Part shown: positions 45,600 to 52,889 of the stretch, piece by piece | How positions within the stretch are numbered: position 1 is the first letter of the stretch | How the letters are laid out: each line of letters starts with the position of its first letter | Source of the DNA: Microbacterium sp. SZ1 | Lineage (GTDB): Bacteria; Actinomycetota; Actinomycetes; Actinomycetales; Microbacteriaceae | DNA: 64,000 nucleotides | NCBI RefSeq assembly: GCF_002362255.1 | Contig: NZ_LPVV01000041.1 | Location: forward strand, 1-64,000 | Direction of reading: 5' to 3' | Made by a program: the position numbers and the translations under genes | Notes under the pieces: model-generated | The model's database searches: none | The model's input: only the letters and a program-made list of their open reading frames with translations | Told to the model about the DNA's origin: nothing

Positions 45600-45959
45600 T
45601 CAGAGCTGCGCGCCGAGCAGCAGACCGGCCGCAGCGGCCGCGAGGCCGAGCACCAGCATCCCGAGAGCGTCGAAGACGGATGCCGCGCGCTCGCGGTCGC
45701 GCCAGAGAGCGACGGCGTCGAGCATCGCGGTGCTGAACGTCGTGTACCCGCCGAGGAGGCCGGCACCGACGAGGAAGGCCGCATCGGGCACCGCCGTCGT
45801 CACGACGCCGAGGGCGAACGAGCCGGTCACGTTCACCACGAGGATCCCCCACGGGAACCGTCGGCCCGCGATCGATCCGACGGCCACGTCGAGAAGGTAC
45901 CGCAGCACCGCGCCCGCTCCCCCGGCGAGCGCCGCACCCACGAACAAGAGGGGGGTCAT
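45600..45959 (-). CDS. fluoride channel FluC/CrcB, second subunit
   Basis: 119 residues with four membrane helices. The Fluc signature is present (WGILVVNVTGSFALG with the pore Asn, and GGYTTFSTAML with the Phe-box and Thr-Thr-Phe-Ser turn). These channels export toxic fluoride. The ATG overlaps the stop of the preceding fluC by 4 bp. Two adjacent genes suggest a heterodimeric channel, as in several Gram-positive bacteria. Confidence 0.92.
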   Translation of the reverse strand: MTPLLFVGAALAGGAGAVLRYLLDVAVGSIAGRRFPWGILVVNVTGSFALGVVTTAVPDAAFLVGAGLLGGYTTFSTAMLDAVALWRDRERAASVFDALGMLVLGLAAAAAGLLLGAQL

Positions 45960-46345
45960 CGCGCCGGCTCCGGCCCAGACGAAGAGTCGAGCGGCCGCCC
46001 GACGCGCAGCCCCAGCGCGGCGGCGGCGAGTCCCAGCACGAGGCTGCCCGCCGCGTACACCGCGCCGAGCACGGGCTCGGCGGACCAGAGCTCGACCGTG
46101 CCGGTCGTGAAGGCGCTGTAGGTCGTGAAGCCGCCCAGCACCCCGGTGCCGAGCAGCACCCGCAGGTCGGTGGTCTGCGGCATCCGGGCAGCGAGGAGGC
46201 CGATGAGGAACGCGCCGACGACGTTGACGGCGAATGTCGCGAGCGGGAGGCCGCCGGCATCCGGCATCCAGAGGCCGAGCGCGAGCCGGCCGGCGGTGCC
46301 CACGGTGCCCCCGACGAACACGAGAAGCAGGCGGCGGGGAGTCAC
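45956..46345 (-). CDS. fluoride channel FluC/CrcB, first subunit
   Basis: 129 residues with four helices. LATFAVNVVGAFLIGLL carries the pore Asn, and GGFTTYSAFTTGTVEL is the Fluc turn. The GTG at 46345 is 6 nt after TAGAGT, so the mRNA is probably leaderless and no fluoride riboswitch fits between promoter and gene. The short C-terminus extends past helix 4 with Ser/Pro-rich residues. Confidence 0.92.
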   Translation of the reverse strand: MTPRRLLLVFVGGTVGTAGRLALGLWMPDAGGLPLATFAVNVVGAFLIGLLAARMPQTTDLRVLLGTGVLGGFTTYSAFTTGTVELWSAEPVLGAVYAAGSLVLGLAAAALGLRVGRPLDSSSGPEPAR

Positions 46346-46351
46346 CCGGCA

Positions 46352-46357
46352 ACTCTA
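46352..46357 (-). promoter_or_regulatory. leaderless -10 box of the fluC pair
   Basis: TAGAGT, 6 nt before the GTG at 46345. Confidence 0.55.
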
Positions 46358-46456
46358 GCCCCGGCGCCGATCCGGCCCCCGGGCGGACCGTCGCAGGGCG
46401 ACAGGCGAATGTCAACCCGCTGGGCAGCCCGCGGGCTCGGGGCGAACACTGATGAC

Positions 46457-47983
46457 ATGAAGCCGCTGTGGAAGCTCGACCGCACCCCGCCCACAGGCAC
46501 CCCCTTCGACCCCGGGGCTCGACACGACGTCATCATCGTCGGCGCGGGCCTCACCGGCCTCTCGACCGCCGTGATGCTGACGCGCGCGGGGCTCGACGTC
46601 GCGGTGCTGGAGTCCGGATCGGTGGGAGAACTCGCCTCCGGCGGCAACACCGGCAAGCTGTCGCTGCTGCAGGCGCAGCGACTCGCCGAGATCCGCCGCC
46701 ACCACTCCGCGGAGTTGCTGCAGGCCTACGTCGACGGCAATCGCGCGGGCATGGACTGGCTCACCGGCTTCGCCGACCATGCCGGAGTGCCGTACGAGCG
46801 ACGCATCGACCACACCTATGCGCAGACACCGGACGGAATGGAATCGGTGCGCGCGCAGCACGCCGCAGCGCAGGAGGCCGGACTCCCGACGCGCATGCTC
46901 ACGCGCGGCGAGCTGAACGTCGACTTTCCCGCTGCGGGCGCTGTGGCGCTCGACGACCAGGTGACCATCGACCCGATGCAGGTGGCAGAGGCGCTCGCGA
47001 CGGAGCTCCTGTCCGCGGGCGGAACGCTCCATACCGGAGTGCGCGTCACGGCGACCCACGCCCTCCCTGAGCCCCGCGTCGAGACGACCGTCGGGCCGAT
47101 GTTCGCGCAGCACATCGTCATCGCGACCGGATATCCGATCCTCGACCGCGGTCTGTACTTCGCGAAGATGCGGGCTTTCCGGTCGTACTGCGTGTCGTTC
47201 CGGGTGCCCGGCGGCATCCCCGACTCCACCTTCATCTCGACCGACCAGCCGACGCGATCCATCCGACCCGTGTCCGCGTCCGACGGGCCGGGAGCCACGG
47301 CGCAGTTGGTCGTCGGCGGCAACGGCCACCCGGTCGGGCGCTCCGACGGCGAGCGCGCCGCGGTCGACGAGCTCGTCGAGTGGACGCAGAAGTTCTTCCC
47401 CGGCGCGGAGGAGACCCACCGCTGGTCGGCGCAGGACTACGAGTCGCACAACCAGATCCCGTTCGTGGGGGCGATGCCGCGGGGGCTCGGTCACATCCGC
47501 TTCGCGACCGGCTACGCGAAGTGGGGACTCTCGAACGCCCCGGCGGCCGCGCTGCGACTCACCACGGAGATCCTCGGAGCGAGCTGGCACGATCGTCCCG
47601 GCTGGATGGCCAAGATCGGCACCCGCCTGACGGTGCCGGCCGACCTCGCCCGCGGCGCCGTCGAGGGTGTCAAGGTCGCGGCTGCCGCCACCAAGGGCTG
47701 GGTGGATGCCGAGAAGACCCCCGTTCCCGTGCCGCAGCCCGCCGAGGGCGAGGGCGTCGTGGCGAACCGCGGCGGTCTTCCCGTCGGCATCTCGACGGTC
47801 GACGGCGTCACCAGAGCGGTCGACGCGGTGTGCCCGCACCTCGGCGGCGTGCTCGACTGGAACGACGCCGAGTGCACGTGGGACTGCCCGTTGCACGCCT
47901 CGCGCTTCGCGGCTGACGGCACCCGCATCGAGGGTCCTGCCCTGAGCGATCTGAAGAAGCTGCCCCGCACCGCGTCGGAGTGA
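46457..47983 (+). CDS. FAD-dependent oxidoreductase with C-terminal Rieske domain
   Basis: 508 residues. A DadA-like FAD domain begins with DVIIVGAGLTGLSTAVML (about 24-41). The C-terminal Rieske 2Fe-2S domain (about 425-508) has the ligand pairs CPHLGG and CPLHASRF. Such fusions are predicted amine or amino-acid oxidoreductases that pass electrons through the iron-sulfur cluster; the substrate is unknown. The ATG at 46457 avoids overlap with the divergent fluC promoter. It converges with the nitroreductase gene with only 4 bp between stop codons. Confidence 0.88.
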   Translation: MKPLWKLDRTPPTGTPFDPGARHDVIIVGAGLTGLSTAVMLTRAGLDVAVLESGSVGELASGGNTGKLSLLQAQRLAEIRRHHSAELLQAYVDGNRAGMDWLTGFADHAGVPYERRIDHTYAQTPDGMESVRAQHAAAQEAGLPTRMLTRGELNVDFPAAGAVALDDQVTIDPMQVAEALATELLSAGGTLHTGVRVTATHALPEPRVETTVGPMFAQHIVIATGYPILDRGLYFAKMRAFRSYCVSFRVPGGIPDSTFISTDQPTRSIRPVSASDGPGATAQLVVGGNGHPVGRSDGERAAVDELVEWTQKFFPGAEETHRWSAQDYESHNQIPFVGAMPRGLGHIRFATGYAKWGLSNAPAAALRLTTEILGASWHDRPGWMAKIGTRLTVPADLARGAVEGVKVAAAATKGWVDAEKTPVPVPQPAEGEGVVANRGGLPVGISTVDGVTRAVDAVCPHLGGVLDWNDAECTWDCPLHASRFAADGTRIEGPALSDLKKLPRTASE

Positions 47984-47987
47984 CCCG

Positions 47988-48806
47988 TCAGTCGCGGGCG
48001 GCGGCCTCCGCGGGCGGCGTGTCCCAGCCCTGCTGGGGCTCGTCGCAGGTCTCGCGGAACACATACTGCGACGCGAGCTTGCGCTGGTGGCTCGACCAGT
48101 CGATCGCCGGGCGGCGCTGATCGTGCGGCAGGTAGCCGAGGCGGTAGACGGCCATGAGCTCGAGGTCGTCGGGCACGTGCAGCAGGTCGATGATCTCCTC
48201 CCACTTGCCCGGGACCTCCATCGGGAACGAGATGAACTGGATTCCCATCCCGAGCTCGACCGTCGTGAGCCACACGTTCTCCATCGCAGCACCCATGCTG
48301 AACACGGAGTAGAACGACGACAGCTGCCCCGGCCGGTACTCGCTGCGATCGAGCATGACGCCCAGCAGCAGCGGCGAGCCGGCGACGAGCTTGTGGTTCT
48401 CCTCGCCGAGGGTCTTCGGCACGCCGAACGTGTTCATGAGCTTCTGCCCGCGCTTCGTGAACACCTGGCTCGTGAACGGGCGAAGGGCCGCGGGGAGCTT
48501 GTCGAACAGCATCCCGCTGCGCTTCTCATCCATCTCGGCCTGGCTGAAGCGGAAGTACGGCTTGTAGCGCTCGAAGAACGTGCCGTTCGACATCGCCTCC
48601 GTCATGCTCTCCCCTGAGATGCGCGCGATCTTGTCGATCGTGTCGCGGTTCTCGATCACGACGAAGCGCCACGGCTGGCTGTTCAACTGCGAGGGGGCGC
48701 GGCCCGCCGCCTCGAGCAGGATGCGCTGATGCTCCTCCGACACCGGGTCGGGCAGGAAGGGCCCGTTCGTGGTCTTGCGGCGGCGGATGACATCGAGCAG
48801 TTCCAT
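47988..48806 (-). CDS. nitroreductase family FMN protein
   Basis: 272 residues. The N-terminal FMN-binding part ([20 protein letters not shown], then [16 protein letters not shown]) is the nitroreductase signature, and [12 protein letters not shown] follows in the core. It is longer than NfsB-type enzymes. These enzymes reduce nitro groups, quinones or unknown electron acceptors. The ATG at 48806 is 4 nt after the small membrane protein stop, so both form an operon. Confidence 0.88.
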   Translation of the reverse strand: MELLDVIRRRKTTNGPFLPDPVSEEHQRILLEAAGRAPSQLNSQPWRFVVIENRDTIDKIARISGESMTEAMSNGTFFERYKPYFRFSQAEMDEKRSGMLFDKLPAALRPFTSQVFTKRGQKLMNTFGVPKTLGEENHKLVAGSPLLLGVMLDRSEYRPGQLSSFYSVFSMGAAMENVWLTTVELGMGIQFISFPMEVPGKWEEIIDLLHVPDDLELMAVYRLGYLPHDQRRPAIDWSSHQRKLASQYVFRETCDEPQQGWDTPPAEAAARD

Positions 48807-48810
48807 GCGT

Positions 48811-49185
48811 TCACTTCCGGTGGGAGGGGATGCGCGAGCACACCAGGCCCGCGACGACGAAGGGGGCCGCGGCGAGCGCGACCAGGGGATGCCGGCGCGT
48901 GTGCGTGCCGAGATACGGGATCGCCGCGAGCGGCGCGATCGCGGGAGCGAGGGATGCCGCGGCACGGCGGCTCGCTGTCTTCGGGCTGGCCCAGAACGCG
49001 GCGCTGACGGCGGCGCCCGTCGTGATGCACGTCGCGATGTAGAGCGCGTGGTGGAGCCAGCGGAATCCCCGGGTGTCGATGACCCTCGCCGCGACGGCAG
49101 TGCCCAACGCGGCGTTCGCGGCGTACGCGATCGTGGCGGCCACGAACAGCGGGGCCGCGTTCGTGCGCTCGCGACGGTGGCCCAT
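48811..49185 (-). CDS. small membrane protein, unknown
   Basis: 124 residues with about four predicted membrane segments (about 11-32, 46-65, 78-92 and 102-117). I do not recognise the family. The ATG at 49185 is 6 nt after TAGTGT, and the stop is 4 nt before the nitroreductase start. It may anchor or support the nitroreductase at the membrane, but nothing in the sequence proves that. Confidence 0.72.
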   Translation of the reverse strand: MGHRRERTNAAPLFVAATIAYAANAALGTAVAARVIDTRGFRWLHHALYIATCITTGAAVSAAFWASPKTASRRAAASLAPAIAPLAAIPYLGTHTRRHPLVALAAAPFVVAGLVCSRIPSHRK

Positions 49186-49191
49186 AGCTCG

Positions 49192-49197
49192 ACACTA
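49192..49197 (-). promoter_or_regulatory. leaderless -10 box of the membrane protein-nitroreductase operon
   Basis: TAGTGT, 6 nt before the ATG at 49185. Confidence 0.5.
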
Positions 49198-49211
49198 CGC
49201 CCGGTCACCCT

Positions 49212-49298
49212 CCGCCGAGCCACCCCCTTGCGCGCGAAACACCCCTTTGGATACGCGCCTCACAGGGGTGGCTCGTGCACAAAGGGGTGTGTCGGCGG
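49212..49298. repeat. four-arm palindromic element, copy 4
   Basis: Two related direct arms (GAGCCACCCCCTT at 49217-49229, ACACCCCTTTG at about 49239-49249) are followed by CAGGGGTGGCTCG (49263-49275) and CAAAGGGGTGTGTCGG (49280-49295). It starts within 5 nt of the MerR stop codon. Confidence 0.72.
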
Positions 49299-49301
49299 GT
49301 C

Positions 49302-50090
49302 TTACAGGTTCGCCTCGGCGTACACGCGGAGCGCGTCGCGGACGAACTCCGCGCCGTGCGTGCCGCCGGACGACGTCGCGTAGTTCGCGCCGAATCGCGG
49401 GTCGGCGACGTACATCTCGCCCAGACCGATCACGTACGCCTTGACGTCTCCGCCGGGTGCCGACGCCGGCGTGCCCGGAATGCCCGCGAGCCACTCGACG
49501 TGGCGGCTGGCGATGTCCTGCGCCTCATCGGACGCCGGGTCGACGCCGCTCTCGGCGGCGGCGATCCAGTCGCGCCCGAGATCGGAGACGCGCTGCTGCC
49601 AGTCGGCTCGCTCGGCATCCGTCATCCCGCGCCACCAGCGGTCGCCGTCGGCGTAGGCCTGGCGGCCCCAGCGCTGCTCGACCTCCTGCTTGTACTGCGT
49701 GTGGTCGAAGCCGTCGAACATGTTCTCTGCCATGAGTTCTTCACCTCCTCTCAATGCCGTGATGGTGCTCTCGACCGACGCGATCTGCCGCGCCAGCCTG
49801 TTCTGCTCCTCGCGCAGCAGCGCGAGGTGGGTCTCGAGGGCCGAGGCCTCCGTCGTGGTGCGCGAACCGGCGTCGAGCACCTCGGCGATCTGCGGCAGCC
49901 CCAGCCCCAGCTCCCGCAGCAGCAGGATCCGCTGCAGCCGCACGAGCGCGACCTCGTCGTAGTGGCGATAGCCGTTCTGCGCGATGCGGGTTGGTGCCAG
50001 CAGACCGATGTCGTCGTAGTGACGCAGGGTCCTGCTGGTCGTGCCCGCGAGCCGGGCTATCTCCTGGATGGACCAATCCCTGCCTGCCAT
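49302..50090 (-). CDS. MerR family regulator, TipAL-like
   Basis: 262 residues. The N-terminal MerR winged helix (SIQEIARLAGTTSRTLRHYDDIGLL, about 7-31) is followed by a coiled dimerisation helix (about 75-115) and a C-terminal TipAS-type domain (about 140-260, with TDAERADWQQR and GEMYVADPRFGANY). TipAS domains bind thiopeptides or other hydrophobic antibiotics. An in-frame internal ATG before MAENMFDGFD, preceded by a GAGGTG-like site, could yield the ligand domain alone, as in Streptomyces TipAS. The full-length start at 50090 follows GGAGCG. Confidence 0.88.
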   Translation of the reverse strand: MAGRDWSIQEIARLAGTTSRTLRHYDDIGLLAPTRIAQNGYRHYDEVALVRLQRILLLRELGLGLPQIAEVLDAGSRTTTEASALETHLALLREEQNRLARQIASVESTITALRGGEELMAENMFDGFDHTQYKQEVEQRWGRQAYADGDRWWRGMTDAERADWQQRVSDLGRDWIAAAESGVDPASDEAQDIASRHVEWLAGIPGTPASAPGGDVKAYVIGLGEMYVADPRFGANYATSSGGTHGAEFVRDALRVYAEANL

Positions 50091-50135
50091 CTCACGCTCC
50101 TCTCGTCTGGTCGTCGTGCGATGTCACGATAGAAG

Positions 50136-50150
50136 TTGACGCAACGTCAA
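50136..50150. promoter_or_regulatory. MerR-type operator upstream of the TipAL-like gene
   Basis: TTGACGCAACGTCAA, a perfect 6-bp dyad with a 3-bp centre, 46 nt upstream of the start. On the minus strand TTGACC and TCTATC flank it at promoter-like spacing. Confidence 0.65.
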
Positions 50151-50207
50151 GGTCAAGTTTCGAATCCTGGGGCGCGACGGGTGCGCTCCGTGTGGTTCCG
50201 ACCGACA

Positions 50208-50283
50208 TGCATGCCGAGAACACGGATGCAGGCCCGGTGGGGCGATCGGGGCCTGCAGCACGACCGACCGACCTGCATGTGGG
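50208..50283. repeat. possible four-arm element around a TGCA core
   Basis: ACATGCATG, GATGCAGGCCC, GGGCCTGCAG and CCTGCATGTGG follow in order, two arms then their inverted counterparts. The inner pair forms a GCAGGCCC/GGGCCTGC hairpin. Unlike the other elements it lies between two gene starts. Confidence 0.4.
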
Positions 50284-50302
50284 CGCGCGTTCCAGAAAAG
50301 GC

Positions 50303-50353
50303 TTGACACGATCGAGATATATCGTGTTACTCTGTCGAACACGATATATCGTG
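50303..50353 (+). promoter_or_regulatory. PadR operon promoter with twin operators
   Basis: TTGACA at 50303-50308 and TACTCT near 50328 form the promoter. CGAGATATATCGTG (50313-50326) and the perfect palindrome CACGATATATCGTG (50340-50353) flank the -10, the expected layout for repression by the PadR protein encoded downstream. Confidence 0.8.
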
Positions 50354-50380
50354 ATCCGTCTCAACACAGGAGAAGCAGAC

Positions 50381-51223
50381 ATGACCGAGAAGTGGCTCAT
50401 CGCCCCGGGCGAGGAACGCGTCATCGACATCGAGAACGTCAGCCGGCTGAAGGTGGGCCTGGTCGGCGGGCAGGTCGACGTGATCGCCCACGACGAACCC
50501 GGCATCCGCATCGAGGTGCACGGTGTCACTACCAAGGACCTCCGCATCGAGTCCCACGACGGCGAGGTCGAGATCGATCACCCTCAGCTGGGCTGGGACA
50601 ACTTCCTCGAGGTGTTCCGCAACTTCGGCTCGGGCGGCCCCAAGGCCGAGGTCAGCATCGCCGTGCCGCGCTCGATCGCCCTCACCCTCGGCGTCGTCAG
50701 CGCCGGTGCGCTCGTCTCCGGCATCCGCAACGACGCCCGCCTGAACACCGTGTCGGGCGACCTCATCGTCGACACGCTGATCGGCGACCTCACCGTGAAC
50801 TCGGTGTCGGGCGATGTGCAGGTGCGCGGGCTGACCGGCTCGATCACGGCGAACAGCGTCTCGGGCGACGTCGCCGTCACCGGCACCGTGCGCAAGGCGA
50901 CCGTCGACACCGTGTCGGGCTCCACGCTCGTCGACGCTGCCGGCGACGTCAACACCATCAACATCAACTCGGTCTCGGGCGGCACCACCGTGCGGCTCGA
51001 CGAGTCCCTCGCCGCCAACTACGTCATCCGCTCGCTCAGCGGACGACTCCTCATCGACGGCGTCGATCGCGGCTCCTCCGGCATCAACAACTACACCGGC
51101 TCCACGGGCGAGCTCGCCGGACGATTCGTCGACCTGCGCGCGAACTCCGTCTCAGGCGGCGTGACGGTGCTGCGCCGCACCCCCGCATCGATCGAGAACG
51201 ACGCCGAATGGGAGGAAGCATGA
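50381..51223 (+). CDS. DUF4097 family beta-repeat protein
   Basis: 280-residue soluble protein. From about residue 95 it is a right-handed beta-helix-like series of SVSGDV-type turns (TVSGDLIVD, SVSGDVQVRG, SVSGDVAVTG, TVSGSTLVD, SVSGGTTV). The N-terminal 90 residues form a separate beta domain. DUF4097 proteins are found in PadR- or anti-sigma-linked operons and may polymerise or adhere; the role is unknown. AGGAGA precedes the ATG. The stop overlaps the PadR start by 4 bp, and the twin-operator promoter drives both genes. Confidence 0.87.
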   Translation: MTEKWLIAPGEERVIDIENVSRLKVGLVGGQVDVIAHDEPGIRIEVHGVTTKDLRIESHDGEVEIDHPQLGWDNFLEVFRNFGSGGPKAEVSIAVPRSIALTLGVVSAGALVSGIRNDARLNTVSGDLIVDTLIGDLTVNSVSGDVQVRGLTGSITANSVSGDVAVTGTVRKATVDTVSGSTLVDAAGDVNTININSVSGGTTVRLDESLAANYVIRSLSGRLLIDGVDRGSSGINNYTGSTGELAGRFVDLRANSVSGGVTVLRRTPASIENDAEWEEA

Positions 51224-51846
51224 GTCCCGCCGTCTTCTCTCACGGAGACCTGCGCCTGTACCTGCTGTCGCTGCTGGCCGAATCCCCGCAGCACGGGTAC
51301 GGCATCATCCAGGCCCTGACCGACCGCACCGGCGGCACCTATACGCCGAGCGCCGGCACGATCTACCCTCGACTCGCGAAGCTCGAGGAAGAGGGACTCG
51401 TCTCGAAGACCGTCGACGGCCGGACCACGATCTACGCGATCACGGATGCCGGACGCGCCGAGCTCTCATCGCGTAAGGGCGACCTCGCAGGGATCGAGGC
51501 GGGACTCACCGACTCGGTGCGGCTGATCGCCAACGAGGTGCGTCAGAGCGTCAAGGAGGCGATGAAGAGCCTGCGAGCCGACTTCGCCACCGCCGAGAAG
51601 GACGACCGCGCGGCATCCAAGTCCCGCCCACGCACCGCGGGTGACGACGAGCGCATCGTCAGCCGCGAGGAGCTCCACCGGGCGGACGCCGTGATCAACG
51701 CGTTCCGCGCCCGAGTCCGCACCGACCTGCGCACCCATGTGGCGAGGGGCGGCACGCTTCCGGCATCCGTCGTCTCAGAGCTCGAGGACGGATTGGATGC
51801 CGCAGCCCGCGGCATAACGACGGCCCTCGCCGCGCTGACTCGCTGA
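51220..51846 (+). CDS. PadR family transcriptional regulator
   Basis: 208 residues. The PadR winged helix (about 8-85) shows LLAESPQHGYGIIQAL, SAGTIYPRLAKLEEEGLV and a beta-wing with TTIYAITDAGR. A charged helical C-terminal part (about 90-205) forms the dimerisation and possible ligand region. GGAGGAA lies upstream of the ATG, which overlaps the DUF4097 stop. Autorepression through the operators at 50313-50353 is likely. Confidence 0.92.
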   Translation: MSPAVFSHGDLRLYLLSLLAESPQHGYGIIQALTDRTGGTYTPSAGTIYPRLAKLEEEGLVSKTVDGRTTIYAITDAGRAELSSRKGDLAGIEAGLTDSVRLIANEVRQSVKEAMKSLRADFATAEKDDRAASKSRPRTAGDDERIVSREELHRADAVINAFRARVRTDLRTHVARGGTLPASVVSELEDGLDAAARGITTALAALTR

Positions 51847-51855
51847 CGAACTCGA

Positions 51856-51892
51856 CGTCGACCCCCGCGGAATCCTTCCGCGGGGGTCGACG
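51856..51892. terminator. bidirectional terminator between padR and the stress protein gene
   Basis: Perfect 17-bp stem CGTCGACCCCCGCGGAA with a 3-nt loop, between two convergent genes. Confidence 0.9.
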
Positions 51893-51898
51893 CTTGCG

Positions 51899-52441
51899 CT
51901 ATTCCGTCCAGATCTCCGGCTGCGAGTCCGGCACCGGCTCTTCCAGCGGCACCACGAGCACCGACCGGTGCTGCCGGTGAGCCAGGCGCGCCGCGACGGA
52001 TCCGGTGAAGAACTCCCTGATCGACTCTCCGATGCCGCGCTTGCGGGTGCCCACAACGATCAGCTGCGCGTCGAGCTTGTTCGCGAGCGCCTTGATCGCG
52101 AGCGCCGGATCGCCCACGAGCTGCCGGGCCGTCCAGGTCAGCCCCGTCCCTTCGAGCGCCTTCGCCGCTTCGGCTTGCACGGCCTCGAACTCCGCCGTGC
52201 CCGCGTCGAAGTTGATGTCGATCGGAGCGGAGTGCACGTAGCCGTCCGGATCCTCGTATGTCACGAAGCGCGTGACGTCGACGTGCACGACGACGAGCGG
52301 CACCCGCAGCAGTCGCGCGAAACGCGATGCCTCCTGGATCACGCGAGGACTCTGCCCCGGCTGGATGCCGACGATCACCGCCTTCTGCAGTGTCGCGTTC
52401 TGGACGGCCTCGTCCGAGGGAGAAGAGGTATTGTCGGTCAT
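51899..52441 (-). CDS. universal stress protein (UspA family)
   Basis: 180 residues with a single Usp domain (about 20-170). The ATP-binding signature GTRKRGIGESIREFFTGSVA is the GxxGxxxx...GS pattern, so it probably binds ATP. A 20-residue variable N-terminus precedes it. It diverges from the DUF3073 gene across 150 bp and is monocistronic. The trigger is unknown; starvation or hypoxia is typical for the family. Confidence 0.92.
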   Translation of the reverse strand: MTDNTSSPSDEAVQNATLQKAVIVGIQPGQSPRVIQEASRFARLLRVPLVVVHVDVTRFVTYEDPDGYVHSAPIDINFDAGTAEFEAVQAEAAKALEGTGLTWTARQLVGDPALAIKALANKLDAQLIVVGTRKRGIGESIREFFTGSVAARLAHRQHRSVLVVPLEEPVPDSQPEIWTE

Positions 52442-52591
52442 CGAGATCGCTCCCTTCGCCAGCCTTGCTATCAGGCAGTGCGGTCTACCCGCGTGCTATT
52501 CTGAATGCTACTCTTACCGGCCTCGAGCCGGTGTCGTGAATGCATCGGGCCCCAGCTAGCCCGCAGCTCAACTCGTGAGGGGGTCTCTGGC

Positions 52592-52780
52592 ATGGGCCGT
52601 GGCCGTCAGAAGGCGAAGCACACCAAAATCGCCCGCGAACTGAAGTCATTCAGTCCGTCCGTCAACTACTCGGCACTCGAACGAGAGCTCGGTCACCCGA
52701 GCGACTCGGAAGACGAGTACGTCGACAAGTGGGCAGACGAGTACGCCGATGAAGACGAGGACGAACTAGAGAAGGCCTGA
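52592..52780 (+). CDS. DUF3073 protein
   Basis: 62-residue actinobacterial protein. A basic N-terminus (MGRGRQKAKHTKIARELK) and a strongly acidic C-terminus (DKWADEYADEDEDELEKA) match DUF3073. Function is unknown. A GAGGGGG site precedes the ATG. Its position near purF and purM is conserved in actinobacteria, for example around Rv0810c. Confidence 0.9.
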   Translation: MGRGRQKAKHTKIARELKSFSPSVNYSALERELGHPSDSEDEYVDKWADEYADEDEDELEKA

Positions 52781-52802
52781 CCGCCCTCTCGTCTCGTCGT
52801 AC

Positions 52803-52826
52803 CCCCCGTGCACCGCACGGGGGTTT
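52803..52826 (+). terminator. terminator of the DUF3073 gene
   Basis: CCCCCGTGC and GCACGGGGG stem, 3-nt loop, then TTT. Confidence 0.88.
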
Positions 52827-52889
52827 CGTCGTGTCCGGGTAGGGGTGCCGCAGCAAGCGCCCCCGAATGGGATGCCGCAGCATCCCCGG

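Noticed and set aside
46346..46456. Fluoride riboswitch upstream of fluC
   Set aside because: The -10 box sits 6 nt from the GTG start, leaving no leader RNA, and I see no crcB aptamer pattern.
52442..52591. Possible tRNA or small RNA between the stress protein and DUF3073 genes
   Set aside because: ACCGGCCTCGAGCCGGT forms a short hairpin but there is no cloverleaf or conserved RNA pattern; the region serves as divergent promoters.
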